In this document: positions 49,642 through 57,203 of the stretch, piece by piece
Position numbering within the stretch: position 1 is the stretch's first letter
How the letters are laid out: every line of letters begins with the position of its first letter
Source: Paenibacillus sp. MAHUQ-63
GTDB lineage: Bacteria > Bacillota > Bacilli > Paenibacillales > NBRC-103111
Direction of reading: 5' to 3'
Length of the DNA stretch: 64,000 nucleotides
Assembly: GCF_028765165.1 (NCBI RefSeq)
Contig: NZ_JARADB010000002.1
Coordinates: forward strand, 1,116,001 to 1,180,000
Made by a program: the position numbers and the translations under genes
Notes under the pieces: model-generated
Database searches by the model: none
Seen by the model: only the letters and a program-made list of their open reading frames with translations
What the model was told of the DNA's origin: nothing

Positions 49642-50478
49642 ATGAATACGAAGGAACGGCTGCAGGAGCTGTCGGAGTTTCTGACCGCCCACCGGGCCCG
49701 GTTGAAGCCCGGCGATGCCGGGCTGCTGGGCGGGAGCCGGAGACGGACGCCGGGCTTGCGCCGGGAGGAAGTGGCGGCGATAGCCGGTGTGAGCACGACG
49801 TGGTATACCTGGCTGGAGCAGGGCAGGGAAATCAAAATGTCGGTTCAGGTGCTGGACCGGATCGCGCTTGCTTTGCAGTTGAATGAGGATGAGCGCCAAT
49901 ATTTGTTCATGCTGGCTCTTGAGCAGCCCGCGCCGACGGCGATTGTGGACGAGACGCCGACGGTGACGCCGGCGCTTCGCCGCATCGTGGACGAGCTGCG
50001 GGATTGCCCTGCGATTATCTCCGATCGCCGCTGTAATATCGTCGGATGGAATTCGGCGGCTGCGGCGATGTTTTTGGATTTTTCCGGAGTTCCGTTGGAG
50101 GAGAGGAATCTCATTTGGCTGCTTTTTACACGGAAGGAGCTGAAGGCTCTGGCGGTGAACTGGCGGGATTTCGCCAGGGGGTTTCTGGCGATGTTCCGAT
50201 CTTATTACGGGCAATATGTGGGGGACAATTGGTACAGTGAGTTTATTGAACGGATCAGCGAGCGGAATCCGGAATTCCGGGCTTTCTGGAATCAGAGCGA
50301 CGTTAGCCGCGCGCCTGAGGTGTTGATTGAATTCCGCCATGCGAAGGTCGGGAAGCTGCTCTTTGATTTGACGACGCTGCAGATTCAAGGGCAGACGGAT
50401 TTGCGGTGCAGCGTGTATACGCCGTCGCCGGGATCGGATACCGCTGCCAAGGTGCGGCAGCTGATGAGCAGGATATAG
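49642..50478 (+). CDS. Helix-turn-helix (XRE) regulator with MmyB-like ligand domain
   Basis: A 278-residue regulator. The HTH (TPGLRREEVAAIAGVSTTWYTWLEQGREI, about 34-62) has the RRTPGLRREEVA signature of the MmyB-like group. The C-terminal PAS-like domain (about 105-270) contains ISDRRCNIVGWNSAAAAMF and VSRAPEVLIEFRHAKVGKL, the putative fatty-acid-binding pocket. ATG 49642 has AGGGAGG seven bases upstream; ATG 49636 is too close. Divergent from fabF, which may be a target because the MmyB pocket binds fatty acids in a studied homologue. Confidence 0.94.
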   Translation: MNTKERLQELSEFLTAHRARLKPGDAGLLGGSRRRTPGLRREEVAAIAGVSTTWYTWLEQGREIKMSVQVLDRIALALQLNEDERQYLFMLALEQPAPTAIVDETPTVTPALRRIVDELRDCPAIISDRRCNIVGWNSAAAAMFLDFSGVPLEERNLIWLLFTRKELKALAVNWRDFARGFLAMFRSYYGQYVGDNWYSEFIERISERNPEFRAFWNQSDVSRAPEVLIEFRHAKVGKLLFDLTTLQIQGQTDLRCSVYTPSPGSDTAAKVRQLMSRI

Positions 50479-50507
50479 CTCGGCAGCGTTGGCGGGAGGG
50501 CGGGGGG

Positions 50508-51437
50508 GGGGGGCGTTAGCTCCGCCTGCGGGTGCCGTGCGGTCGGTTTGGCTACCGGGCGCACAGCCATGCGCAGCGTCGCGCAGTCTATTGCGCGGCG
50601 CGGGGCCGGCTAACGGACACAGCGGACCTTATTGGCGGAATCCTGTCCGCCTCCGCATTCTAACGGACACCAGCGCCGCTATTTGCCCTTTTTGGTTCGA
50701 TTTCGCCCCGAAATCCGGCAAATAGTGGCTATGGTGTCCGTTAGCTCCGCATTGCGGCGCTTTCCGCGCGATTAACGTCTCCTGTGTCCGTTAGCTCCGC
50801 CTGCGAGCGCCGCGCGGTGGGCTCGCCGATGCCGATCGGGCGCACAGCCCTACGCAGCCTCGCGCAGCCCATTGCGCGGCACGCCTCCGGCTAACGGACA
50901 CAGCGGACCTTAATGGCGGAATCCGGTCCGCCTTCGCATTCTAACGGACACCAGCGCCGCTATTTGCCCTCATTTTCCCGATTTCGCCCCGAAATCCGGC
51001 AAATAGGGGCTGTGGTGTCCGTTAGCTCCGCATTGCGGCGCTTTCCGCGCAATTAGCGTCTCCTGTGTCCGTTAGCTCCGCCTGCGAGCGCCGCGCGGTG
51101 GGCTCGCCGATCGGGCGCACAGCCCTACGCAGCCTCGCGCAGCCTTTTTCGCGGCGCGGAGCCAGCTAACGGACACAGCGGACCTTATTGGCGGAATCCG
51201 GTCCGCCTTCGCATTCTAACGGACACCAGCGCCGCTATTTTCCCTCATTTGCCCGATTTCGCACAGAAATTCGGCAAATAGGCGCTGTGGTGTCCGTTAG
51301 CTCCGCATAGCGGCGATTTCCGCGCAATTAGCGTCTCCTGTGTCCGTTAGCTCCGCCTGCGGTGCAGCGCGGTGGGCTCGCCGATTGGGCGCGCAGCCCA
51401 TTACCGCGGCACGCCCCCGGCTAACGTCCGCCCCCCA
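50508..51437. repeat. Three-copy, roughly 280-bp hairpin-rich repeat (CTAACGGACAC family)
   Basis: The gene-free interval 50479-51564 is almost filled by this repeat. Copies begin with CTAACGGACACAGCGGACCT at about 50610, 50891 and 51165 (periods near 281 and 274), with a partial copy at each end. Each holds two GTGTCCGTTAGCTCCGC elements and two in reverse complement. Long stems result, for example 50660-50687 with 50717-50744 (28-base arms, few mismatches). GC is high, and open frames through it look like shadows. From 51438 to 51530 I see nothing clear. Confidence 0.85.
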
Positions 51438-51532
51438 AGCGGCTGTCGCCTCCGCTTGGGAGCCACACATTGTGCGCAGGCGCTCCTTCGCACTGCGCCA
51501 CCACCTCCCGGAGCAGGCGCACACGCAACAAA

Positions 51533-51559
51533 AAAAGAACGCTGCAAGAGCGTTCTTTT
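51533..51559. terminator. Terminator of the small minus-strand gene
   Basis: AAAAGAACGCT pairs perfectly with AGCGTTCTTTT around a five-base loop; both sides carry A/T runs. Confidence 0.88.
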
Positions 51560-51564
51560 CATTT

Positions 51565-51729
51565 TCAAGAATGGGATAGCTTTTTATCTTCACGTTCGAG
51601 CGCTTTTTGCTGCTCTTTGGTGAATGTGCTGCGCAATTTCGCCAGGCCGGTATGTTCGTTGACGTAAATGATTCTTACGATGCCGTGAATGGATTTGAGC
51701 TGTTTGGTCCATTCTTTGGGGTCGAACAT
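51565..51729 (-). CDS. Small hypothetical protein
   Basis: A 54-residue protein, MFDPKEWTKQLKSIHGIVRI through to a charged helix (KEQQKALEREDKKLSHS). I do not know a family. AAGGAG lies nine bases before ATG 51729; ATG 51735 is only three bases from it, and ATG 51747 is part of the site. It has its own terminator, which supports its being a real gene. Confidence 0.65.
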   Translation of the reverse strand: MFDPKEWTKQLKSIHGIVRIIYVNEHTGLAKLRSTFTKEQQKALEREDKKLSHS

Positions 51730-51907
51730 GGACATCAACTCCTTCATGTAAACGCTTCATTTGCTTAGTTCCATAGTATGTGCGGGGGACAAGTTTCATG
51801 CCTGACAAGCGCGTAATATCGCGAAGGTTTATTTTCCAGTATGAAAATCCCGCCAATGGGGCATAATGAATTAATGATAATTTAGAGCGGTGGGGGACAT
51901 TGGGTTA

Positions 51908-52108
51908 ATGGATACAATAAAGACGGAAGCATGCTCATATTGCGAGGATTCAGCTTCTTTTCGAATCGGGAATGCCGATTATGAATTGCATGCATGCGAG
52001 CTGCACGAAGATACGGCGTATTGCGAGTTCGATTTGGTGATCGGCGAATCGGCATGGCGGATCATCTCGCTGGCATCGCACGGCTTTCCTGAGCGAGCAA
52101 GCCTATGA
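51908..52108 (+). CDS. Small cysteine-containing hypothetical protein
   Basis: A 66-residue protein with CSYC near residue 9, a second Cys at HACELH (about 29) with nearby His residues, and a third in AYCEF. A zinc site is possible. GGGGGA lies ten bases before ATG 51908; an earlier GTG at 51890 begins inside that run. It precedes a very small membrane protein gene by 15 bp, so the two may be expressed together. Not recognised. Confidence 0.6.
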   Translation: MDTIKTEACSYCEDSASFRIGNADYELHACELHEDTAYCEFDLVIGESAWRIISLASHGFPERASL

Positions 52109-52123
52109 ACAGGAGGGATTCCC

Positions 52124-52237
52124 ATTAATAATATATTTCATTTGAGTTATATCCTTTTTTTCAGCGCGCTGCTGTTGGCGGGCGGGATCGGTATCGCGTG
52201 GTTCGTGTTCCATCGGAGGAAAAGGAAAGCGCGCTAA
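52124..52237 (+). CDS. 37-residue single-span membrane protein, probable ATT start
   Basis: A strong AGGAGGG (52111-52117) is followed, six bases later, by ATT AAT AAT ATA in an open frame that ends TAA at 52235-52237. The product has a 20-residue hydrophobic span (ILFFSALLLAGGIGIAWFVF) and a very basic end (HRRKRKAR), a good single-pass membrane topology. The only conventional start in frame is TTG 52142, which is too far from the ribosome site. Terminator-like hairpins follow. ATT starts are rare, so this needs direct evidence. Confidence 0.5.
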   Translation: MNNIFHLSYILFFSALLLAGGIGIAWFVFHRRKRKAR

Positions 52238-52257
52238 GCTAGACTATAGCTATAACG

Positions 52258-52281
52258 GAAAGCTGCCCCGAAGGCGGCTTT
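52258..52281 (+). terminator. Terminator-like hairpin after the small membrane protein gene
   Basis: AAAGCTGCC pairs with GGCGGCTTTT (one G-U pair) around a short loop. A second small hairpin (CCAGAA and TTCTGG, 52299-52313) with a long T run follows. Confidence 0.6.
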
Positions 52282-52408
52282 TCACAGGATGAGGTCATCC
52301 AGAATTCTTCTGGTTGGCTTTTTTTGCATGCAGCTATGGCCGAGGGTGGCTAAAATGCTCAACTTCCCCTACAATAAAACGTATACGTTACATAGGGTGA
52401 GGTAGACG

Positions 52409-52783
52409 ATGATAAGATACGGGGCAGCAGTGGTCATCGCGATGATGCTGGGGCTGGCTTCAAGAAGGTTCGCTTCCTATCTTCCGACTTTTTGGGCTGA
52501 ACACACGGGGGATATGCTTTGGGCCAGCATGGTTTATTTCGGCATTCGGCTGATGATGAACAAACGGCAGAAGCTGGGCTTGGCTGCGGCGCTTACCTTG
52601 CTTTTCAGCTTCGGTATTGAGTTCAGTCAACTGAATCAGTCGGTGTGGATGACCGATCTGAGAAGTACCACTTTGGGTGCGTTGGTGCTGGGCAGAGGCT
52701 TTCTATGGATAGATCTCGTACGTTATGCTTTCGGAACAGCCATGGCGTATGGTGTGGACAAGCTCTGGCTGAGAGGGAAGTAA
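52409..52783 (+). CDS. DUF2809 family membrane protein
   Basis: A 124-residue protein with about four membrane helices. LGLASRRFASYLP near the start, TGDMLWASMVYFGIRL in the middle and EFSQLNQSVWMTDLRSTTLGALVLGRGFLW near the end are the DUF2809 pattern. Function unknown. AGGGTGAGG precedes the ATG. The GNAT gene begins 24 bp after its stop, and the following editing-protein gene is close, so these three may be one transcript. Confidence 0.85.
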   Translation: MIRYGAAVVIAMMLGLASRRFASYLPTFWAEHTGDMLWASMVYFGIRLMMNKRQKLGLAAALTLLFSFGIEFSQLNQSVWMTDLRSTTLGALVLGRGFLWIDLVRYAFGTAMAYGVDKLWLRGK

Positions 52784-52806
52784 CAACAATAGAGGGAGAG
52801 AAAGCA

Positions 52807-53217
52807 GTGGAAATTAGAACGGTTTCTCAAGAGCTGGCATGGCAGCTGCGTCATGAGGTGATGTGGCCGGACCGTGAGCTGGATTATGTGAAGCTTGCGG
52901 ATGACGATAAGGGGATGCATTATGGGCTTTATGACGGGGAAGAGCTCCAGTCTGTCGTCTCTCTCTTCATCGAGGGCGGCGAGGCGCAGTTTCGCAAATT
53001 TGCGACAAAGAATGCGAGTCAAGGCCGTGGTTATGGAAGCCGGTTACTGAGTTATGTGCTTGAAGAGGCGGCGAAGGCCGGCGTGACGCGCATTTTCTGC
53101 AATGCCAGGAGCCATAAGGCCGCTTTCTATGAGAAGTTCGGCCTGAAAGCAACGGATCAACAATTCACCAAAGGCGGCAAGGACTATGTGGTGATGGAAA
53201 GATGGCTTCACCGCTGA
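52807..53217 (+). CDS. GNAT family N-acetyltransferase
   Basis: A 136-residue single-domain acetyltransferase. The acetyl-CoA loop is QGRGYGSRLLSYVLEEA (about 77-93), and the end has NARSHKAAFYEKFGLKATDQQF. It resembles the YjcF/ElaA-like group that acts on small molecules. The start is GTG 52807, with GAGGGAGAG upstream. The frame stays open into the DUF2809 gene, but that part is not credible. Substrate unknown. Confidence 0.9.
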   Translation: MEIRTVSQELAWQLRHEVMWPDRELDYVKLADDDKGMHYGLYDGEELQSVVSLFIEGGEAQFRKFATKNASQGRGYGSRLLSYVLEEAAKAGVTRIFCNARSHKAAFYEKFGLKATDQQFTKGGKDYVVMERWLHR

Positions 53218-53249
53218 AAGCCTGCCATAGAATAGAAAGGAAGCAAGCG

Positions 53250-54428
53250 ATGACGAAGAAGATTTATTACGATTCCGCTTATATCCAAGAATGGGAAACG
53301 ACGGTCAGCGAGGTGCTGCCAAGAGAGGATGGATGGTACCTCGTTCTGGAGGCCACGGCCTTTTATCCGCATGGTGGCGGCCAGCCTTGTGACCAAGGGG
53401 AGATCGGCGGAATTCCGGTGCTCGATGTCGTCAGCGAGGAGGAGAAGGTGCTGCATAAAGTAGCGAGCCTGCCGGATGGCAGTTCGGTTGCATGTAAGCT
53501 GGATTGGGCACGAAGATTGGATCATATGCAGCACCATAGCGGCCAGCATCTGTTATCAGCCGTCTGCCGCGAGATGTATCAAGCGGTGACGCTCAGTTTT
53601 CATCTTGGGACCGATTATGCAACCATCGATATCGAGCTGCCGGAACTGCGGCTTGATCAACTGGCAGCGCTCGAACGGGAAGTGAATGCGCAAATTTATC
53701 GGAATCGCAGGATGAGCAGTTATTTCGTATCCGAAGAGGAGCTGGCCAAGCTGCCGCTCGTCAAACAGCCGAAGGTAACAGAGCGCATTCGCATTGTGGA
53801 GATCCAAGGAATCGAATACAACGCTTGCGGCGGAACTCATGTTGCATCCACAGGGGAGATCGGCATGATCAAGCTGTTGAGATCCGAGAAGCAGAAGGGG
53901 AATACGCGAGTATACTTCAAATGCGGTTATCGGGCATTGGATGAGTTCAATGATTGCATGACAATTTTGGGCGCATTATCCGTTAAGTATAATACCGGCA
54001 AAGACGAAATTATGGATCGGATTGCGAAATGGGAGCAGGAGCATAAGCAGCTTCAAGCCGAACTCTCGGAGCTCAAAGAAAGAAACGACGCTTATGTGGC
54101 GCAGGAATTGTTGACGTTGTCCTCCGGGCATCCTTTTGTTGCTCATGTGTTTGCGGACAGGGTATTGAAAGATTTGCAAATGCTCGCAGCGAAGCTGGCG
54201 GAGGAGAGCAAGCTTCCCGTACTTTTGGCATCGCAATTGGACAACAAGGTCGTACTCGCGAACAGCGGCGGAACGCCTGTCGCCTGCGGAGCTTTTCTCA
54301 AAGCGAATTTGGGTGCATATGCCGGAAAAGGCGGAGGCAGTGATAAAATAGCTCAAGCCGGCTTCCAGAAATGGGAAGACGCTAGCGCTTTTTACGAGTT
54401 TGCCAGCGGATATTTGAAAGAGCAATAA
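53250..54428 (+). CDS. Alanyl-tRNA editing protein (AlaX type with DHHA1 domain)
   Basis: A 392-residue freestanding relative of the AlaRS editing domain, which removes serine or glycine from misacylated tRNA(Ala). ATAFYPHGGGQPCDQG is the AlaX entry motif, HHSGQHLLS (about 91-99) and CGGTHVASTGEIG (about 196-208) provide the zinc ligands His, His, Cys and His, and the C-terminal half has a coiled coil and a DHHA1-type end with GGGSDKIAQAGF. AAAGGAAGC precedes ATG 53250. It lies 32 bp after the GNAT gene. Confidence 0.94.
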   Translation: MTKKIYYDSAYIQEWETTVSEVLPREDGWYLVLEATAFYPHGGGQPCDQGEIGGIPVLDVVSEEEKVLHKVASLPDGSSVACKLDWARRLDHMQHHSGQHLLSAVCREMYQAVTLSFHLGTDYATIDIELPELRLDQLAALEREVNAQIYRNRRMSSYFVSEEELAKLPLVKQPKVTERIRIVEIQGIEYNACGGTHVASTGEIGMIKLLRSEKQKGNTRVYFKCGYRALDEFNDCMTILGALSVKYNTGKDEIMDRIAKWEQEHKQLQAELSELKERNDAYVAQELLTLSSGHPFVAHVFADRVLKDLQMLAAKLAEESKLPVLLASQLDNKVVLANSGGTPVACGAFLKANLGAYAGKGGGSDKIAQAGFQKWEDASAFYEFASGYLKEQ

Positions 54429-54430
54429 CA

Positions 54431-54467
54431 AAAAGGCAGAGGGCAGCAAGCCCCCTGTCTTTTTTTT
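54431..54467 (+). terminator. Terminator after the editing-protein gene
   Basis: AAAAGGCAGAGGG pairs with CCCCCTGTCTTTT (one mismatch and one G-U pair), then a long T run. Confidence 0.75.
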
Positions 54468-54521
54468 GTCATGTTGCAAGTAAACCTCATCGTATGGCAT
54501 GAGGTTGTTCGTTATTGATCG

Positions 54522-54773
54522 TTAGAACGGCCGAAACGGAAAAAACGGACGTGAAGCCAATAGACCAATAGCTAGAAGATCGAAGAGTACGAGCGGAATG
54601 ATAAAAGGAAAAAATGAGATTTGCGCTTTATTGGATGGCCGCAGCGGCTGCAAATACACTTTGTTATTGTCCAATTTAACAATTTTTCCTTTATAAGTAC
54701 CGTGGGTGGTGCGGATAACCACTTCGCGTCCCATATATTTTTGACAAATTTTGAATGACTCTGAACGTTTCAT
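54522..54773 (-). CDS. Small membrane protein with SH3/LSm-like N-terminus
   Basis: An 83-residue protein. Residues 1-45 (MGREVVIRTTHGTYKGKIVKLDNNKVYL in the middle) have the strand-turn-strand pattern of an Sm-like or SH3-type barrel such as a truncated Hfq/LSm. Residues 52-72 are a hydrophobic helix, and the end is FFPFRPF. AAGGGAGGTC lies upstream of ATG 54773; the longer frame starting at 54860 adds 29 residues without a ribosome site. Family not known to me; Paenibacillus spore- or membrane-associated proteins of this size are common. Confidence 0.72.
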   Translation of the reverse strand: MKRSESFKICQKYMGREVVIRTTHGTYKGKIVKLDNNKVYLQPLRPSNKAQISFFPFIIPLVLFDLLAIGLLASRPFFPFRPF

Positions 54774-54949
54774 CGGGAAAGACCTCCCTTCTAGCTGTGT
54801 TATTCTATTATATGTTCGTCCAATAGAATGTGTGAGATTCAATTTGGGAGAAAGATCCAATAAGCAAGTTCCATTTTAAATGATATACTTATGGATATAA
54901 CCTTGAAGACTATTAGCCGCACAGCATGGTCAAGGAAGAGAAGAGTGAA

Positions 54950-56593
54950 ATGCAGAACAAGCCAAAAGAAGTGAAAAAAATCAAATCCGCATTAAAAGTC
55001 ACAGGCATCTATGTATTGGTCGGCAGTCTTTGGGTCATTCTATCGGATCACTTGGTTCGAACGCTGAAGTCGTCAGAGGCGGTTTCCGTTAACTCATCCA
55101 AAGGATTGTTTTATGTCGGGGTTACGGCGTTAATTTTATATTTTTGTTTGAAACGGTTGAAAAAGCAGCTGCTGGAAAGTGAAGAGCGATACCGCATTCT
55201 GGTAGAGCACTCGCCAGAACCGATCGTTGTACATACGAACGGGGTTATTGTTTTTATTAATCCTGCAGGCGCGAAGGTTCTTGGTGCACAGCATCCTGAT
55301 GAGCTGATTGGAAGACTTATGGAGCATTTTGTTCATCCGGATTATTTGAGTATGACGCGGGAACGAATGAAGCAAGTGAATGACGACAAACGGCCGACGG
55401 AACCGATGGATCAAAAGTTTCTGCGTCTCGACCGACAGGTGATCGATGTGGAAGTTCGCGAGGTGCCGATTGAATTCCTGGGCACGTCTGCCGTACAGCT
55501 GTTGTGCAGAGACATCACGGAGCGCAAACGGGCGCAAGATATGCTGGAGCTAAGCGAGCAGAGCTATAAGTCGCTTGTCGAGCATAATCCCGATGCGATT
55601 TTCACGCTTGATCTGAAAGGGAACGTCACTTCTGTCAATAACGCTACGGAGAAGATTACAGGCTACCCGGAGGCGGCATTCAGCTATCGGTCGCTATCGC
55701 CTTTCGTCCGTGCGGAGGACAAGAAGAAGGCGCTGCAGCTGTTCGCCCGGGCGCTGAAAGGTGAGTCCGACAGCATCGAAATGACACTTACGCTCCAAAC
55801 AGGGAAAATCATCGAAATCAACTTGAAAATGGTGCCGATTATTATTCATGAGCAAGTGAACGGCGTCTATGGGATTGCCAAAGATATCACAGAGCGCAAA
55901 CGAACCGAGGAGCTGCTGCTCAAAACCGAGAAGCTCTCGATCGTAGGGCAGCTTGCGGCAGGAGTCGCTCATGAAATTCGCAATCCGCTTACGTCGCTGC
56001 GCGGCTTTGTGCAATTATTGCAATCTAAGGTGACGGGGTATGAGAGCTATTTCGAAATTATGATCTCGGAGCTGGACCGGATCAATGACATCGTGAGCGA
56101 ATTTATGGTCATTGCCAAGCCTTCGATTGTTCACTTCCAAATGAAAGACGTCCGCAAAATTGCCCATGATGTTATTTCTCTGCTAGAGACGCAGGCCATT
56201 CTTAATAATGTGGTGATCCATACGGAAATGGCGCCGGATCTGCCTCTGATTAACTGCGAAGAGAATCAATTGAAGCAGGTTTTCATTAATATCCTCAAAA
56301 ATGCGATAGAAGCGATGCCGGAAGGCGGCAATATTGTCATCCAACTTCAAACGGCCGGCAGCCAAGTCTTCATCCGTTTCACGGACGAGGGCTGCGGCAT
56401 TGCCGAGGAGCGGCTCGCTGTATTGGGAGAGCCTTTCTACACGACGAAGGAGAAGGGGACTGGATTAGGTTTGATGGTTTGTCATAAAATCGTCGAAGCC
56501 CACCAAGGAAGCCTGCAGATCAGGAGCGAGGTTGACAAAGGTACGACGGTGGATTTGATTCTGCCGATCGGCACGAAGAAACAGGCTGGATAA
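54950..56593 (+). CDS. PAS-domain sensor histidine kinase (sporulation-kinase type)
   Basis: A 547-residue kinase. Two membrane helices (about 20-40 and 52-72) are joined by a short outer loop, then two PAS domains (about 80-195 and 205-320, each ending in DITERKR), a HisKA domain with VGQLAAGVAHEIRNPLTSLRGFVQLLQ, and a HATPase domain (NILKNAIEAMPEGG, DEGCGI, PFYTTKEKGTGLGL). The layout matches Bacillus KinE/KinA-type kinases of the sporulation phosphorelay. There is no response regulator beside it, as expected. ATG 54950 has AGGAAGAGA upstream; ATG 54926 lacks one. Confidence 0.94.
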   Translation: MQNKPKEVKKIKSALKVTGIYVLVGSLWVILSDHLVRTLKSSEAVSVNSSKGLFYVGVTALILYFCLKRLKKQLLESEERYRILVEHSPEPIVVHTNGVIVFINPAGAKVLGAQHPDELIGRLMEHFVHPDYLSMTRERMKQVNDDKRPTEPMDQKFLRLDRQVIDVEVREVPIEFLGTSAVQLLCRDITERKRAQDMLELSEQSYKSLVEHNPDAIFTLDLKGNVTSVNNATEKITGYPEAAFSYRSLSPFVRAEDKKKALQLFARALKGESDSIEMTLTLQTGKIIEINLKMVPIIIHEQVNGVYGIAKDITERKRTEELLLKTEKLSIVGQLAAGVAHEIRNPLTSLRGFVQLLQSKVTGYESYFEIMISELDRINDIVSEFMVIAKPSIVHFQMKDVRKIAHDVISLLETQAILNNVVIHTEMAPDLPLINCEENQLKQVFINILKNAIEAMPEGGNIVIQLQTAGSQVFIRFTDEGCGIAEERLAVLGEPFYTTKEKGTGLGLMVCHKIVEAHQGSLQIRSEVDKGTTVDLILPIGTKKQAG

Positions 56594-56602
56594 GGCAAAA
56601 GC

Positions 56603-56648
56603 AAAAGGACCGCTCGACTAGTTCTGTTGACTAGGAGCAGTCCTTTTT
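56603..56648. terminator. Bidirectional terminator
   Basis: AAAAGGAC...CTAG pairs with CTAG...GTCCTTTT, followed by T residues. It separates the kinase from the convergent YmaF gene. Confidence 0.88.
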
Positions 56649-56656
56649 GTCATGCA

Positions 56657-57037
56657 TTACTTCTTGACGCGCTCGCGCAAGACTTTTTCAATGATTAATT
56701 TGTGACCGAGCCGGCCGCCAAGGCGAATCAGGCCTGTAGTCCGACCGGAAATAAGATGCCGATGTCCGTCCGCGATGTTCGTTTGAATCGAGAAACGATG
56801 AAAATGATTGACCCCGAAGCCGATATTTAAACCGGTTCGTCCCGAATAGGAGTGCCTATGGCCGTCAGCTGTCGTTGTAATGCCCCTGAACGTGTGGCGG
56901 TGTCTGCCATCTTCAGGAATGAATAAGTCCGTCAAATTGCCGAAGGCATGCTGGTGTCCCTCTACACGCGAAGTTAACCCCTCCATTCGATGCTTGAATT
57001 GTACGGGGCCGCCGTCTCCTTGCCGGATTTTCGCCAT
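56657..57037 (-). CDS. YmaF family protein, histidine-repeat
   Basis: A 126-residue protein of the YmaF family. A motif of the form H-x-H followed by a strand and a Gly-x-Thr turn repeats about four times: EGHQHAFGNLTD (27-38), GRHRHTFRGITT (44-55), DGHRHSYSGRTG (58-69) and NHFHRFSIQT then DGHRHLISGRTT (89-100). Regular His pairs suggest metal binding in a beta-helix-like or propeller-like stack. The C-terminus is basic (RLGHKLIIEKVLRERVKK). GAGAGGATGATGG precedes the ATG. Known in Bacillus as a protein of unknown function. Confidence 0.88.
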   Translation of the reverse strand: MAKIRQGDGGPVQFKHRMEGLTSRVEGHQHAFGNLTDLFIPEDGRHRHTFRGITTTADGHRHSYSGRTGLNIGFGVNHFHRFSIQTNIADGHRHLISGRTTGLIRLGGRLGHKLIIEKVLRERVKK

Positions 57038-57203
57038 TGTCCATCATCCTCTCGAAAGATATGTAAGTAAAGTATGTATCAGGACCTAAATCGGATTGGA
57101 TGTTTGACGGTACTCTGCAGAAGAAGCAACGGAATGAGACGAGTTGTTATGCGATATGATGATAAAAATAGATTGTCGGAAATGAGCAGGGAGCGTGTCG
57201 CTT

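Noticed and set aside
50489..51623. Open frames of 60-99 residues in the 50.5-51.6 kb repeats
   Set aside because: They are GC-driven, present on both strands, not consistent between the three repeat copies, and lack ribosome sites.
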